64,000 bases of DNA from Siphonodentalium dalli (lineage: Eukaryota; Mollusca; Scaphopoda; Gadilida; Siphonodentaliidae): assembly GCA_032622095.1 (NCBI GenBank), contig CP136063.1:214475982-214539981 (forward strand). Direction: 5' to 3'. The notes beneath the pieces were generated by a model that was not told the origin of the DNA, ran no database searches, and worked only from the letters and a program-made list of their open reading frames with translations. Both the position numbers and the translations under genes were made by a program. This document shows positions 11,477 to 22,991 of this stretch, piece after piece (position 1 is the first letter of the stretch; every line of letters begins with the position of its first letter).

Positions 11477-11641
11477 CTGTATATACCATTACACTAATCA
11501 ACCAATCGTGCATCTCTTGGTGTCTGATTTCGAGCAGATGTCCTCGTTCGCATTCACACAGGGTTTTGCTCTGTCGCCATGTTTGTGTATTATTTATTCC
11601 AATTCTGTACCACACATCAAACTGGCTGTTGTACGTGTAGT
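11477..11641 (-). CDS. C-type lectin-like domain exon (partial gene)
   Basis: A phase 1-1 exon of 165 bp on the minus strand. It is bounded by an acceptor (attttcag, 11649-11642) and a strong donor (CAG|GTGAGT, 11476-11471). It encodes about 54 residues with the N-terminal half of a C-type lectin fold: WYRIG, an NNTQTW segment, then W-x6-C and GHLLEI followed by a helix with HDWL. This matches the W...C...GG-L-x-x-I pattern of the first helices and strand. The second half (WIG, Ca-binding loop, final cysteines) must lie on other exons, which I could not find in the window. Same strand and phase as the PAN exon at 46764-47031, so the two might be one gene; this is inference only. Extracellular or secreted by family. 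Confidence 0.62.
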
Positions 11642-12129
11642 CTGAAAATACATTACATAAAGCGCATTTAATTTGTCCGGTTATCTGTCATAAACATGAC
11701 TCTAAGATAAAGCACATTATTCTCATTTATTCAATTGTATATACTATAATATACATTAATCCTACACAATCTTGCGTTGGGGAAAAAGGTCATACATGTG
11801 TGCCTTAATTTCTGCTATAGCGTGGTGCGAATGTCCTTAGACCCATAGACACCGCGAGAGTGGCTAATGATGTCCTCTGGCTTCCAAACCCCAAGTTACA
11901 ACAATACATTTTATTTATAGCATACATGAAATTTTATATTAATATATAGCGACTTTGTAGAACTGAAGTATTCGTTACACACGATACATAATATAAACTA
12001 AAATATGCAGAACAATATCATTGTTGCTATCATAGTGATTATTAGTTTCACTCCAAATCGAACAAAATATAGAAAAAATGGATATTGTGTTTTATATCTC
12101 ATAAACTGGTCTGACCAAGGTGTAAAGCG
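11642..12129. other. unassigned non-coding stretch
   Basis: Would be intron upstream of the lectin exon. No further exon recognised; AT-rich. Confidence 0.4.
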
Positions 12130-14380
12130 TTAGCTCAAACATGTTCTATGTTTTGAGATCTCCTACAGTATTAAAAGTAGTAAACACAACACGAACTGAA
12201 ACGATAACATCAATATTAACCGAAGGTGTGTTATATAAGGAAATAAATAATGTTTATGAATTGGTTAGTTCCCGATAGCACTTTATAAAACGCGGACGAA
12301 TGGCATCTAGAAACAGGTGTTCTTTTTGTTTTTCGAAAACACCCTACCCGATTTAAAATATTGAACACAATACGACCATAATCTACATGTTCTCTATGTT
12401 AACCGAGAGCGTGAACAGAGGGTAGTTCTATCGGGGAATACATATATGATCTCTAATGAGGCGCAATTGTGTAGGAAATTTATTAACCGAGTGCAATAAA
12501 TTCAATTCGAGCCGAGTTTAGCTATATTATATATACAGTATATTCGGTCACAGTGTCAGTTAATATAAAGAGCATACAGCTTCAGTGCATGTCAGAAACT
12601 CTGCAATTTATATGGGTAATAATTCCAGGGTACTTTACAAATGTGCGGCTGGCAAATACGACAGTTGACTTTTCTTTGTTTTGAGGCCACTTACCCAAGT
12701 CTTAACACACATCGCACTGAAAGGATATGCTCCCAATCCAACATTAACTGATGGTGTAGACAAATGTAACTATATCAGGAAACACACACATGTAATGGAT
12801 GTGTTGGTTCCCGAATGGCTGGGATACTTTAGAAAAGCGGCTAGTGAACGAGAAATGCGAATTATCAATGTTTTGGGGGGGGGGCCTTTATCTCACTGAA
12901 ACTCTTGAACACACCATGAACTCAAGTTATATGGTCTCAAAATTATCTGAGTGCGCGAAAGAGTGGTAATGCTATGAGCCTATTATCAAATTATATGAGT
13001 GGTTTGACCCACCCACCCACCCCCGAAACATGGGACACTTTACAAAAAGGGGCTGGCAAACACGAAATGCGCATGTTCTGTTTTGACGACCCCCACTATC
13101 CCACTTGAAGTCTGAAACTGAAATAATATGCTCTCAATTTTAACTGAGAATATGAACAAATGGTAGTATTATCAGGAAATACACATCTGCTGGACAAGAT
13201 CGTTCCCGAAATTCCATGCACATTACATTGTCAATGCATGTCTTATGGTATCCCAGTCCCTATTTGAAGTCTTGAACATACCACTAGCTGAAGGGATATG
13301 CTATCAATATCACCAGAGATTTTGGACGAATGGCTGTTCTATCAGAAAAGATACAATGTTTAATGATATGTTGGTTCACAACAGCATGCGACACCTTACA
13401 AAAAGCAGATGGCAAACGATAAAGGCCAATTTTGAATGTTTTGATGGACCCCCCATACAACATATGTACTATTGAACCAACCACGAACTGAATTAATGGA
13501 TGTGCATCATGTGCTCCCAATGTCAAACGACGATGTGGATAAATGGCTACTCTATCAATAAATACACAATTATTATAGATGGGTTAGTACCGACAACCAG
13601 AGACACTGCAGCGCGGCTGCCTAATAAAAATGCGATGTTTCATTGTTTTAGGACCCCCAATCCGCTGAATACTAGAACACAACACGACATCAGTTCAGTA
13701 TTAACTGAGTGTATGGGCAATGTGTAGTTGATTAAGGAAGTACTCAATTTATAAAGATAGATTGGGTCCCGAAAGCATGAGCACTTATGTAAAGTGGCTG
13801 GCAAATAATAGAGGCAAAATTTTTTGTTTTTAGGACCTATACCCTGTTTGAAGTCTCGAAGACACCACTTGCTGAATTGATATGCTCTCAATATTAACTG
13901 AGGATGTGACCAAAGGTTGAGTTTTATCGGGACATACTCGCCATGGATGTGTTAGTTCCCGAAAGCCTGCACCATGTGGCACCTCACAACAAACGGTTGG
14001 AAACTAATAAAGCGAAGTGTTATGTGCACTTGTACCCTATATGCAGTTTTGACAGTTGTACTAAAGGGATTATGCTCCCAATATCAACAGAGGTTGTGGC
14101 CGAGTAGCTGTTCTAGCAGGCACTATATTGTATATATATAAGGCTGCACATGTTGTTTTCCGACAGCCTGGGGCATTTTACAAAAAAGAGCTGCTGGCAA
14201 ATAAAAAATAGTAATTTTAACTGTGTGTGTGACCACCTACGCTATTTTAAGTCAGGAACACACCACAAACTGAAGGGATCCATGTGCTCTCATTTCGGCC
14301 AATTTGGCCGTTTACTTCATGGCTGTTTTTCATCTGACGTGTGTGTCGGGATAAATGATGTGGAGCGGGATAAATGATGT
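12130..14380. repeat. degenerate satellite, ~190-bp monomers
   Basis: About eleven monomers carry a phrase like 'aactgaaggGATATGCTCTCAATATTAACtgagg-tgtg' (near 12192, 12716, 12915, 13107, 13282, 13487, 13690, 13871, 14057, 14268). It is followed by 'ggctgttctatcaggaaatacaca', 'gatgtgttggttcccgaaagcc' and 'acactttacaaaa-gcggctggcaaa'. Monomers differ by many substitutions and indels. Short open frames here are chance. Two more monomers sit at 17715-18020. Confidence 0.8.
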
Positions 14381-14500
14381 GAAGGATTTATGTAAATGTT
14401 AGCCCAAACTACATTTCCAAGTAACGATGGTTTTGTTGTTTATTTTGAGGAATAATACCGCGTCAGATGAATTCAGCCCAAATATGTTAACAGTTGTCGT
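14381..14500 (-). repeat. dispersed repeat, inverted partner of 42825-42945
   Basis: The minus strand of this stretch matches the plus strand of 42825-42945 over ~110 bp (AACATATTTGGGCTGAATTC, GCGGTATTATTCCTC, TTTGGGCTAACATTTACA). Both can be read as ~30 codons ending in TAA, but most differences change the amino acid and similarity continues past the stop. A non-coding repeat is therefore the better call. Confidence 0.6.
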
Positions 14501-15030
14501 GTCAAACATTCGCAGTAGGTTAGCGTTATTTAGTATTTGTGGATGTCCTTTAACATGGGGACAATAGACTACTGCGCTTGAACGAGCATGTGAATTTGTC
14601 GTTTTTAATGTAAAAGCAACTTGATAATCAATAACAGAGGCATTCTCTGTCAAATAAGGTCGCTCTATTTACGATACCAATTGGGGAACTTTGTAAATTA
14701 AATTACGCGTCAATCAGCGTAAACGTATACCTGCTGCAAATAGAGAAGGTGTCGGAATCGGCGTACTCGCCCCAGGGCTAACTCGCCCCAATCGACGTGT
14801 GCCAACTCGGAATAAAAGGCCAGCTCGGAATAAAAGATGTATACGGTGTGCTATATGGCGTTTGGTCCGTTGTTTCTCAATGAATATTATTGAAATTTGG
14901 TGTATATGTCCGGGCTGGGACATGGAATACAACAACGTTTGAATTGTTTTTAAATTTACAAATTTGTTGATTTTATTTTTTTTAAAATTCGTTCTGAAAC
15001 CAGCTGAAACACACTACAAAGTGTATATAA
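14501..15030. other. unassigned non-coding stretch
   Basis: Contains short direct repeats near 14765-14835 (ACTCGCCCCA twice and CTCGGAATAAAAG twice). No gene or element end recognised. Confidence 0.4.
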
Positions 15031-15333
15031 TATAATAACGAACACGAGACATACATAATTTATAAACTGTTAACAAAAGATATCAAATTCAATACATGAC
15101 AAAGATGACTCAGTGGAGTTTATAAAGTGAACATAAAAACATTGAGGTAAGAATCTTTTTAAGGAATGCAACTTTATTTAATGATAATAAACACATAAAT
15201 TAAAATAACAAACATGAGACATACATGATTTATAAACTGTTAACAAAAGATATCAAACTCAATACATGACAAAGATGACTCAGTGAAGTTTATAAAGTGA
15301 ACATAAAAATATTAAGGTAAGAATCTTTTTAAG
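15031..15333. repeat. direct duplication, 170-bp period
   Basis: 15031-15163 is repeated at 15201-15333 with few changes (GAGACATACAT at 15046 and 15216; GAATCTTTTTAAG at 15151 and 15321). A 37-bp AT-rich spacer separates the copies. Non-coding. Confidence 0.9.
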
Positions 15334-15349
15334 CGTTACTAAACCGTTT

Positions 15350-16680
15350 AGCACAGTCCACTTCACTCATCCGATCATCACCAAACTTCATATTTATCTT
15401 GATATTAATCTATCAGATGAGAGCTATATAAAAAAAAAAAAAATTATAGGAAAAAATGATCGCCATCGGCCATATTGCATTTACGTTATATGTTATCGCG
15501 TCATGTCGATATCTAGTATTACTTAGAAATTTCACCTTTCCAAATTCATAATTGCTCCATTGACTGTAACAGATGGAATTATTCCCCTCTTCGGATAGAG
15601 TGTCACTGAAACTTTATTTTGTCAGACTGTCTGTATAGTCACTGATTATATATGGCAATAATCTGTAATAAGATGTAGCACTATTTTATTTTATATTTAC
15701 ATGCAGTGCTGTTTTTATACAACAATTCTAATCCCCCCTAGATCATCATGTGATCGACCATACATCGCGCGAGGACCTGGTTGAATTAAGGGGGGTTTTA
15801 TGGATCACGTCTGTCCTCAAGCTAGATTATACCTATGACATTTAATGGCATGTTTCTAACGTGGGGGGTTAGATATACTTGAGACGCCACCACTCTTCAA
15901 TTCACACCAAGTTATCAGCTGTCATATTCGGATAGTAGAACCCATAGCCATGATATATGGTTTATTTTGTGTATACTTTGTATAACAATGCATATAAATT
16001 AATCCATGTATACATGTATATTGATTCAACGGATTCAGTGGTTTTGTCCATCAGTCTATCAAAATTGCGGGGAAACCATGGCCACAAGCAGTACACCCTG
16101 CTAAATTTCGAATTTGAATCAATTGGCGCACCCTGCAGCCAGCTTTTATTGGAGAACTTTTTCTCATGTGGATATTTTGGGTCACCGCTAGATGTGAGCC
16201 ATATTTTGTTCTCAAACTGTCCTTGTGAAGACATCACTGCCAGCGGTGATCTTGAATTTTGACTATTTTTATGGCTAAATAATTTGGTTGATCCTACAGA
16301 CGACACCCCTTGTCCGATCGTCACCAGTTTCCACAATGATCTTCTAGATAACCAGGGTGAGAGTAATCTAATTTTCCCGAATTTCGTTAAAAAACATTAC
16401 CACAGGCAGCAATTTGGTATCTTACTGTTTGATCCTCTTTTGCATGACTGAATTGTTTAGCAACTGTACAGACATATCCCTCATCTGATAGTCACCAAAC
16501 TTCATATTGATCTTCGGGCTGACAACTAGATGGGAGCTATCGAATGCTTTGAATTTTTTTGGAAAACATTGTCGCCAGCAGTCATCTTCTATTTTGGTTT
16601 TTATATACATGTATATCTCTTCATTCGGATAGCCAGTATTACGTAGGTACTTCAACTTTCCGCATTCCTGTCATCATTTG
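15350..16680. repeat. degenerate repeat region, ATCACCAAACTTCATATTGA type
   Basis: The phrases 'cgatcatcaccaaacttcatatt-atctt', 'agatgagagctat' and a purine-rich 'gg(a)aaaacattgtcgccagcagtcatcttc' appear near 15378, 16315 and 16487, in the same order. The long frames on both strands across 15957-16336 lie inside this repeat and are not credible genes. Confidence 0.55.
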
Positions 16681-16835
16681 AAATATAAAAATTTACCTGA
16701 TACATGCACCCTTCAAAATTTGTTTCGTCGTATCTATTTTAATGACCCGTATGGTAATATTGATACAGATATATTTGTCAAACATTTCTTTGTACAATAT
16801 ACAGGTATTTAGAAATCTAGAAATATATAATAGTA

Positions 16836-17276
16836 ACTGGTGGACCCGACTTCGTCCGGGATGTTCCCCTCTGCTTTTCGGAGAATTGCGCGATTTAACC
16901 TTGAATTGACAATTTTAAAGGTGAAAGTCATGTCGGGTCACGATTTGACCCGTCCAAAACACTCCCCGGACAAAAGTCACGACAAAAGTACCCGTCGAAA
17001 TCCGCCCGGATTTACCCGATTTGACCTTGAATTGACAATTTTGGGACAAAAGTAACAGCATGTATTAAATTTCGTTGAAATACTTCCGTTTTACCAGATT
17101 TGACCTTGAATTGATCTTTTTGAATGTCAAAGTCAGGTCGGGATCAAGATTTGACCCGTCCAAAATACTCCCTGGAAATAATTTCCCCTAGGTATCAAAT
17201 TTCGTCAAATCTGTCCGGCAGTTTTCCCGGCCATAGCTAACAGACAAACAGACAGACAAATGTCCAAAATATATAT
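16836..17276 (-). mobile_element. Helitron-like relic
   Basis: On the minus strand the right-hand hairpin CCCGGACGAAGTCGGG is the same as in the 19-23 kb Helitrons and is followed by a decayed end (CCACCAGT instead of CTAGT). The other end has the family phrase ATATATTTTGGACA followed by TTGTCTGTCTGTTTG. The interior keeps 'gacttgaaatt'-like pieces (TTGACCTTGAATTGACAATT). Non-autonomous; no Rep/helicase. Confidence 0.6.
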
Positions 17277-17280
17277 TAAA

Positions 17281-17655
17281 CTAGACTTCGTTCGGACTAT
17301 TTAGGGATTTTTTGTGATCGCCTCCATCTGGACAGTACCGAGTATATACAGCGTCTGGCCAAACTATTGTTCAATTGGTCCAGGAACATGCCTATATCAA
17401 CACGTTCGAGAACATGGTCCCATGTGAAATTGGACCCGTCCATATTGCTCCCGGGATCGAAGTAGTCCTACACACAAATTTTTAATCGGATCGGTCAAGG
17501 TCCAGAAACATGCCTATGAGCGAGGTCAAGTTGACACGTTAAATACCAAATCCGAGTCGGATCAGTCGAGCAGTGTTAGCGTCTATAACACATACACACA
17601 TGCATTCATGCATACACGCATACATACATACAGGTGTTCCAAAATGAATAATCGA
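17281..17655 (-). mobile_element. Helitron-like relic, adjacent to the previous one
   Basis: Minus strand: ends in AGTCCGAACGAAGTCTAGT, i.e. the family hairpin in degenerate form directly before CTAG|T (CTAG at 17281-17284). The other end carries ATTCATTTTGGAACACCTG followed by GTATG repeats, matching the family's start. It abuts the neighbour with only 4 bp between, as the tandem copies at 21002/21003 do. Confidence 0.55.
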
Positions 17656-17714
17656 TAGCTACAACAATTCTATGGTAGATAGTTCACGGCCGACCTGATG
17701 CATGCATCCTAGTT

Positions 17715-18020
17715 TTCTTGGTTTTAACTGAGGATGAGGACAGTCCAGAATCCTTGGAGTCTGGGACACTTTGCAATAATCGACCGGCAAATATGAAAGG
17801 CGAGTTATTAGTTTGTGGGGCCCCCTACCATATCTGAAGTATTGGATATACCACGAACTAAAATGATATTATATACACTGTTTTTAACAGGGGATGTGGA
17901 GAAAAGGCTATACGGTCAGGAAATATACAATTACTTAGGGATGGTCGTGTTCCCGAAAGCCTGCGACACCTTACATACAATGAACGGGAAATAGGAAAGA
18001 CAATGTTTTGATTGTTCAGA
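17715..18020. repeat. two outlying monomers of the ~190-bp satellite
   Basis: Contains 'ttaactgaggatgagg', 'gggacactttgcaataatcgaccggcaaat', 'cacgaactaaaatgatatta' and 'cccgaaagcctgcgacaccttac', the same order as monomers at 12.1-14.4 kb. About 3.3 kb from the main array. Confidence 0.7.
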
Positions 18021-19047
18021 GACAACCTACCCTATTTTAAAGTGTAGGTCGCGACTATTTCGGTTATATGTGCGTATTTATGTAATTCAACTCCAAATTG
18101 TGACCCACTGCAGATAAAAAGTCGCTTCTGCAAAACGCCGGTTTGTTTTGATACAGCGCGTCATCAAAGACGACGTCACGGAAAAATATTTTTGAATCGG
18201 CGAAATCATGAAAAGCGACGTTCCGTACTTGTGACATCACAAGTTGAAGACTGCATTGTTTGTGTAACGTTGATTACAATTGGTCGACGCAAGCATGCAT
18301 CTCGATGTTAAGCTGTTCTGTTTTTGTTATTGTCTGCATGCGACATTGCGATTTCGGATGTGCGATAGGCTTTCTACCGTACATATCGATAATTCACCGA
18401 TCATTTTGAACTGTCATAATTGTTGATCAAATGTCACAGATCCACCAAAATGCCGGCAACAATGTAACATTCTGGAAATAATTTGGACGGTGCAGAGAGA
18501 TAGTAACCCTTCTCTCGATCGGGATCCAAATAATAGCAGGGGTGGAATAAAAGTACAGGGGGGTTTCCATATAAATAAGTAATAAAAGTACAGGGCGCAA
18601 TATTAATAGTGTGCGTTTCTGATAGACTGTTACCCAGTTGCCCACATATTTTAGAGAAATAAATAGATGCCATAAATAATTGATACCTTAACCACTGTAG
18701 AATATTGGGTACGGTACATTTTCGCGATTTACTCCACTATTGTTGGCCATTGCAAATATTAGCCCTAGTATAAGTACAATCTCTGAACATTATTTTTACT
18801 GTTTGTTGGGCTTTCTGCACAATGACCCTCCCTCTGTTGTTTAACTAATTTTTCATGAAACCGCCAGGCTACTCAAGCAGCTTTTAACGTCAAGTTGGCA
18901 TCACTAGATTTGGCATTTTTCAGTGATTTATCTTACATCTTTTGCGATATATCCCTCGGAGGTTGGGGGCTTCACGTTATTTTTTTATTCCATATCATTT
19001 TCGCTTCAGCCAATTCATTTTCATATTTTTTTATTTTTATATATATA
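18021..19047. other. unassigned non-coding stretch
   Basis: No exon or RNA recognised. Ends in an AT-dinucleotide run (19034-19047) that served as target for the first Helitron. Confidence 0.4.
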
Positions 19048-19785
19048 TCTATTATATATTTTGAAAGATCTGTGTGTGTGTGTATGTGTTTGTTTGTGTG
19101 TTTGAAATTGATGGACTCCAAAACGACTAAGCCAATTCCGATGAAATTTGGTATTTGGATGTGTTTTCGGCCGGAGACGAACATAGGCATATTTATTTGT
19201 CCGTGCGAGGTCAACTTTTCACGTGCGGAGGTCAAATCTATTTTTACGCCGTTTTTGCGCTAATATATTTCAGTTCGGTGCTCACAAATCGATTCGATAT
19301 AGCGCGAATAATAAATTGCCAGTCATATAATTTGCACGGTTAGAATCTGTGTGGCTTCATCTTTCCAACGATATATAATATGTATGTATCCGTTTTAGTT
19401 ATCTGCCTCAATTATTAGGTACAAGTGGTACAATGCTTTTATCGGGATAAAATCAATGCGTAATTTCTATGACGTCGTCAGAGGTCATAAAGTTAGATTA
19501 CGTTAACTCTCACCCTGCCGATGCATTTGACTGTGTCGCGTTAACTCATCACCGGCCGAGGTATCCGCAAATGACATTGGGCTATATATCTCGGAAACGG
19601 GTGTAGCTATCGACTTGAAATTTGGTATGTGAATGTATCTTGCCCCGGTTACGAATTTTATCGGGTCGCCGAGCACGCGCGACACCAGCTTCGCGCATGC
19701 GCAGACCAGATCTAGGAAACGGGTGGAGCAATCGACTTGAAATTTGGTTTTTGAATAGCCCGGACGAAGTCGGGTCACCTTCTAG
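19048..19785 (+). mobile_element. non-autonomous Helitron, copy R1a (738 bp)
   Basis: Starts TCTATTATATATTTTGAAAG after an A and ends CACCTTCTAG before a T, the A|TC...CTAG|T signature of Helitrons. A hairpin (CCCGGAC-GAA-GTCGGG, one bulge) lies about 11 nt before the CTAG end, as expected for the 3' terminator. A GTGTGTGTG tract follows the start. No Rep/helicase coding region, so mobilised in trans. Small open frames inside are not conserved genes. It differs from R1b at four or more sites (for example t19109 versus c20326) and appears identical to R1c. Confidence 0.88.
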
Positions 19786-20264
19786 TATATATATATATCT
19801 GCTAATTTTCTTTTTGTTGCAATGACTATTGTTTTATACCTATCGCGGAAATCATCTTCTATTTTGATTGTGAGCCATGTGATTTTAAAAGCACCAGCTA
19901 CCGATCAAAATACGTAAATTTGAAAAGTCCGTGCATGGAATTTACAAGGTCAGCTGACGAGGATCACGAAGCGATCAATATTATTTTCCACCCAGCATTG
20001 CTGCAGCATTATTGATACATGCACATTCGGTCAACCCTCAATTATGGCTTCAAACTTGCCGTTTCGGAAGTCTGTGCTTAGTTTTATGTTTGTTAACTAT
20101 CGAATAGCGATTAATTTTTATTTAAATATTTATAAAGAACAAAATACGCTTCATAATATCACCCCTGTGTGGCCCCAATATACGGAACACGTGTATTTGT
20201 TAGACCTGGTCGAGTTCGCAAAAATAACTATGCCATGTCAGAAATGGTAACGCGCTCAATGTCA
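19786..20264 (+). other. segment S (479 bp) between two Helitron copies
   Basis: Unique-looking sequence lying between R1a and R1b and repeated, apparently without change, at 21741-22219. It begins with an AT run and ends gtca, the A before R1b. No gene recognised; short frames (e.g. 20044-20250) lack any domain. It could be host DNA or cargo carried between two co-oriented Helitron ends. Confidence 0.8.
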
Positions 20265-21002
20265 TCTATTATATATTTTGAAAGATCTGTGTGTGTGTGT
20301 ATGTGTTTGTTTGTGTGTTTGAAATCGATGGACTCCAAAACGACTAAGCCAATTCCGATGAAATTTGGTATTTGGATGTGTTTTCGGCCGGAGACGAACA
20401 TAGGCATATTTATTTGTCCGTGCGAGGTCAACTTTTCACGTGCGGAGGTCAAATCTATTTTTACGCCGTTTTTGCGCTAATATATTTCAGTTCGGTGCTC
20501 ACAAATCGATTCGATATAGCGCGAATAATAAATTGCCAGTCATATAATTTGCACGGTTAGAATCTGTGTGGCTTCATCTTTCCAACGATATATAATATGT
20601 ATGTATCCGTTTTAGTTATCTGCCTCAATTATTAGGTACAAGTGGTACAATGCTTTTATCGGGATAAAATCAATGCGTAATTTCTATGACGTCGTCAGAG
20701 GTCATAAAGTTAGATTACGTTAACTCTCACCCTGCCGATGCATTTGACTGTGTCGCGTTAACTCATCACCGGCCGAGGTATCCGCAAATGACATTGGGCT
20801 ATATATCTCGGAAACGGGTGTAGCTATCGACTTGAAATTTGGTATGTGAATGTATCTTGCCCCGGATACGAATTTTATCGGGTCGCCGAGCACGTGCGAC
20901 ACCAGCTTCGCGCATGCGCAGACCAGATCTAGGAAACGGGTGGAGCTATCGACTTGAAATTTGGTTTTTGAATAGCCCGGACGAAGTCGGGTCACCTTCT
21001 AG
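20265..21002 (+). mobile_element. non-autonomous Helitron, copy R1b (738 bp)
   Basis: Same structure and length as R1a. Preceded by A (20264), begins TCTATTATATA, ends CTAG at 20999-21002. The next base (21003) is the T that starts R1c, so its right junction is an exact head-to-tail joint with another copy. Confidence 0.88.
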
Positions 21003-21740
21003 TCTATTATATATTTTGAAAGATCTGTGTGTGTGTGTATGTGTTTGTTTGTGTGTTTGAAATTGATGGACTCCAAAACGACTAAGCCAATTCCGATGAA
21101 ATTTGGTATTTGGATGTGTTTTCGGCCGGAGACGAACATAGGCATATTTATTTGTCCGTGCGAGGTCAACTTTTCACGTGCGGAGGTCAAATCTATTTTT
21201 ACGCCGTTTTTGCGCTAATATATTTCAGTTCGGTGCTCACAAATCGATTCGATATAGCGCGAATAATAAATTGCCAGTCATATAATTTGCACGGTTAGAA
21301 TCTGTGTGGCTTCATCTTTCCAACGATATATAATATGTATGTATCCGTTTTAGTTATCTGCCTCAATTATTAGGTACAAGTGGTACAATGCTTTTATCGG
21401 GATAAAATCAATGCGTAATTTCTATGACGTCGTCAGAGGTCATAAAGTTAGATTACGTTAACTCTCACCCTGCCGATGCATTTGACTGTGTCGCGTTAAC
21501 TCATCACCGGCCGAGGTATCCGCAAATGACATTGGGCTATATATCTCGGAAACGGGTGTAGCTATCGACTTGAAATTTGGTATGTGAATGTATCTTGCCC
21601 CGGTTACGAATTTTATCGGGTCGCCGAGCACGCGCGACACCAGCTTCGCGCATGCGCAGACCAGATCTAGGAAACGGGTGGAGCAATCGACTTGAAATTT
21701 GGTTTTTGAATAGCCCGGACGAAGTCGGGTCACCTTCTAG
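21003..21740 (+). mobile_element. non-autonomous Helitron, copy R1c (738 bp)
   Basis: Begins immediately after the CTAG of R1b. Carries the same diagnostic bases as R1a (aaattga, ggttacg, cgcgcg, gcaatcg), not those of R1b. Ends CTAG at 21737-21740 followed by the AT run of the second S segment. Confidence 0.88.
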
Positions 21741-22219
21741 TATATATATATATCTGCTAATTTTCTTTTTGTTGCAATGACTATTGTTTTATACCTATCG
21801 CGGAAATCATCTTCTATTTTGATTGTGAGCCATGTGATTTTAAAAGCACCAGCTACCGATCAAAATACGTAAATTTGAAAAGTCCGTGCATGGAATTTAC
21901 AAGGTCAGCTGACGAGGATCACGAAGCGATCAATATTATTTTCCACCCAGCATTGCTGCAGCATTATTGATACATGCACATTCGGTCAACCCTCAATTAT
22001 GGCTTCAAACTTGCCGTTTCGGAAGTCTGTGCTTAGTTTTATGTTTGTTAACTATCGAATAGCGATTAATTTTTATTTAAATATTTATAAAGAACAAAAT
22101 ACGCTTCATAATATCACCCCTGTGTGGCCCCAATATACGGAACACGTGTATTTGTTAGACCTGGTCGAGTTCGCAAAAATAACTATGCCATGTCAGAAAT
22201 GGTAACGCGCTCAATGTCA
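21741..22219 (+). other. segment S, second copy (479 bp)
   Basis: Appears identical to 19786-20264, offset by exactly 1955 bp. Part of the tandemly repeated R-S-R unit. Confidence 0.85.
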
Positions 22220-22957
22220 TCTATTATATATTTTGAAAGATCTGTGTGTGTGTGTATGTGTTTGTTTGTGTGTTTGAAATCGATGGACTCCAAAACGACT
22301 AAGCCAATTCCGATGAAATTTGGTATTTGGATGTGTTTTCGGCCGGAGACGAACATAGGCATATTTATTTGTCCGTGCGAGGTCAACTTTTCACGTGCGG
22401 AGGTCAAATCTATTTTTACGCCGTTTTTGCGCTAATATATTTCAGTTCGGTGCTCACAAATCGATTCGATATAGCGCGAATAATAAATTGCCAGTCATAT
22501 AATTTGCACGGTTAGAATCTGTGTGGCTTCATCTTTCCAACGATATATAATATGTATGTATCCGTTTTAGTTATCTGCCTCAATTATTAGGTACAAGTGG
22601 TACAATGCTTTTATCGGGATAAAATCAATGCGTAATTTCTATGACGTCGTCAGAGGTCATAAAGTTAGATTACGTTAACTCTCACCCTGCCGATGCATTT
22701 GACTGTGTCGCGTTAACTCATCACCGGCCGAGGTATCCGCAAATGACATTGGGCTATATATCTCGGAAACGGGTGTAGCTATCGACTTGAAATTTGGTAT
22801 GTGAATGTATCTTGCCCCGGATACGAATTTTATCGGGTCGCCGAGCACGTGCGACACCAGCTTCGCGCATGCGCAGACCAGATCTAGGAAACGGGTGGAG
22901 CTATCGACTTGAAATTTGGTTTTTGAATAGCCCGGACGAAGTCGGGTCACCTTCTAG
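22220..22957 (+). mobile_element. non-autonomous Helitron, copy R1d (738 bp)
   Basis: Carries the R1b variant bases (aaatcga, ggatacg, cgtgcg, gctatcg). Ends CTAG at 22954-22957 and is followed by TATATTATATA, consistent with the AT-rich target into which the whole array is set. Confidence 0.88.
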
Positions 22958-22991
22958 TATATTATATACCCATGATTGTAATTATATAATA

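Noticed and set aside
15957-16336. Overlapping frames on both strands (101 and 124 codons)
   Set aside because: Both fall in the degenerate ATCACCAAACTTCATATTGA repeat; no domain.
19503-22950. Sets of identical 60-120 codon frames repeated at 1955-bp spacing
   Set aside because: They are the same frames in repeated non-autonomous Helitrons; no protein family, no start context, and other frames on both strands are equally open.
19048-22957. Interpretation as an LTR retrotransposon with R as LTRs and S as body
   Set aside because: R copies lack TG...CA ends and target duplications; S has no primer site, polypurine tract or coding region, and R ends fit Helitron rules.
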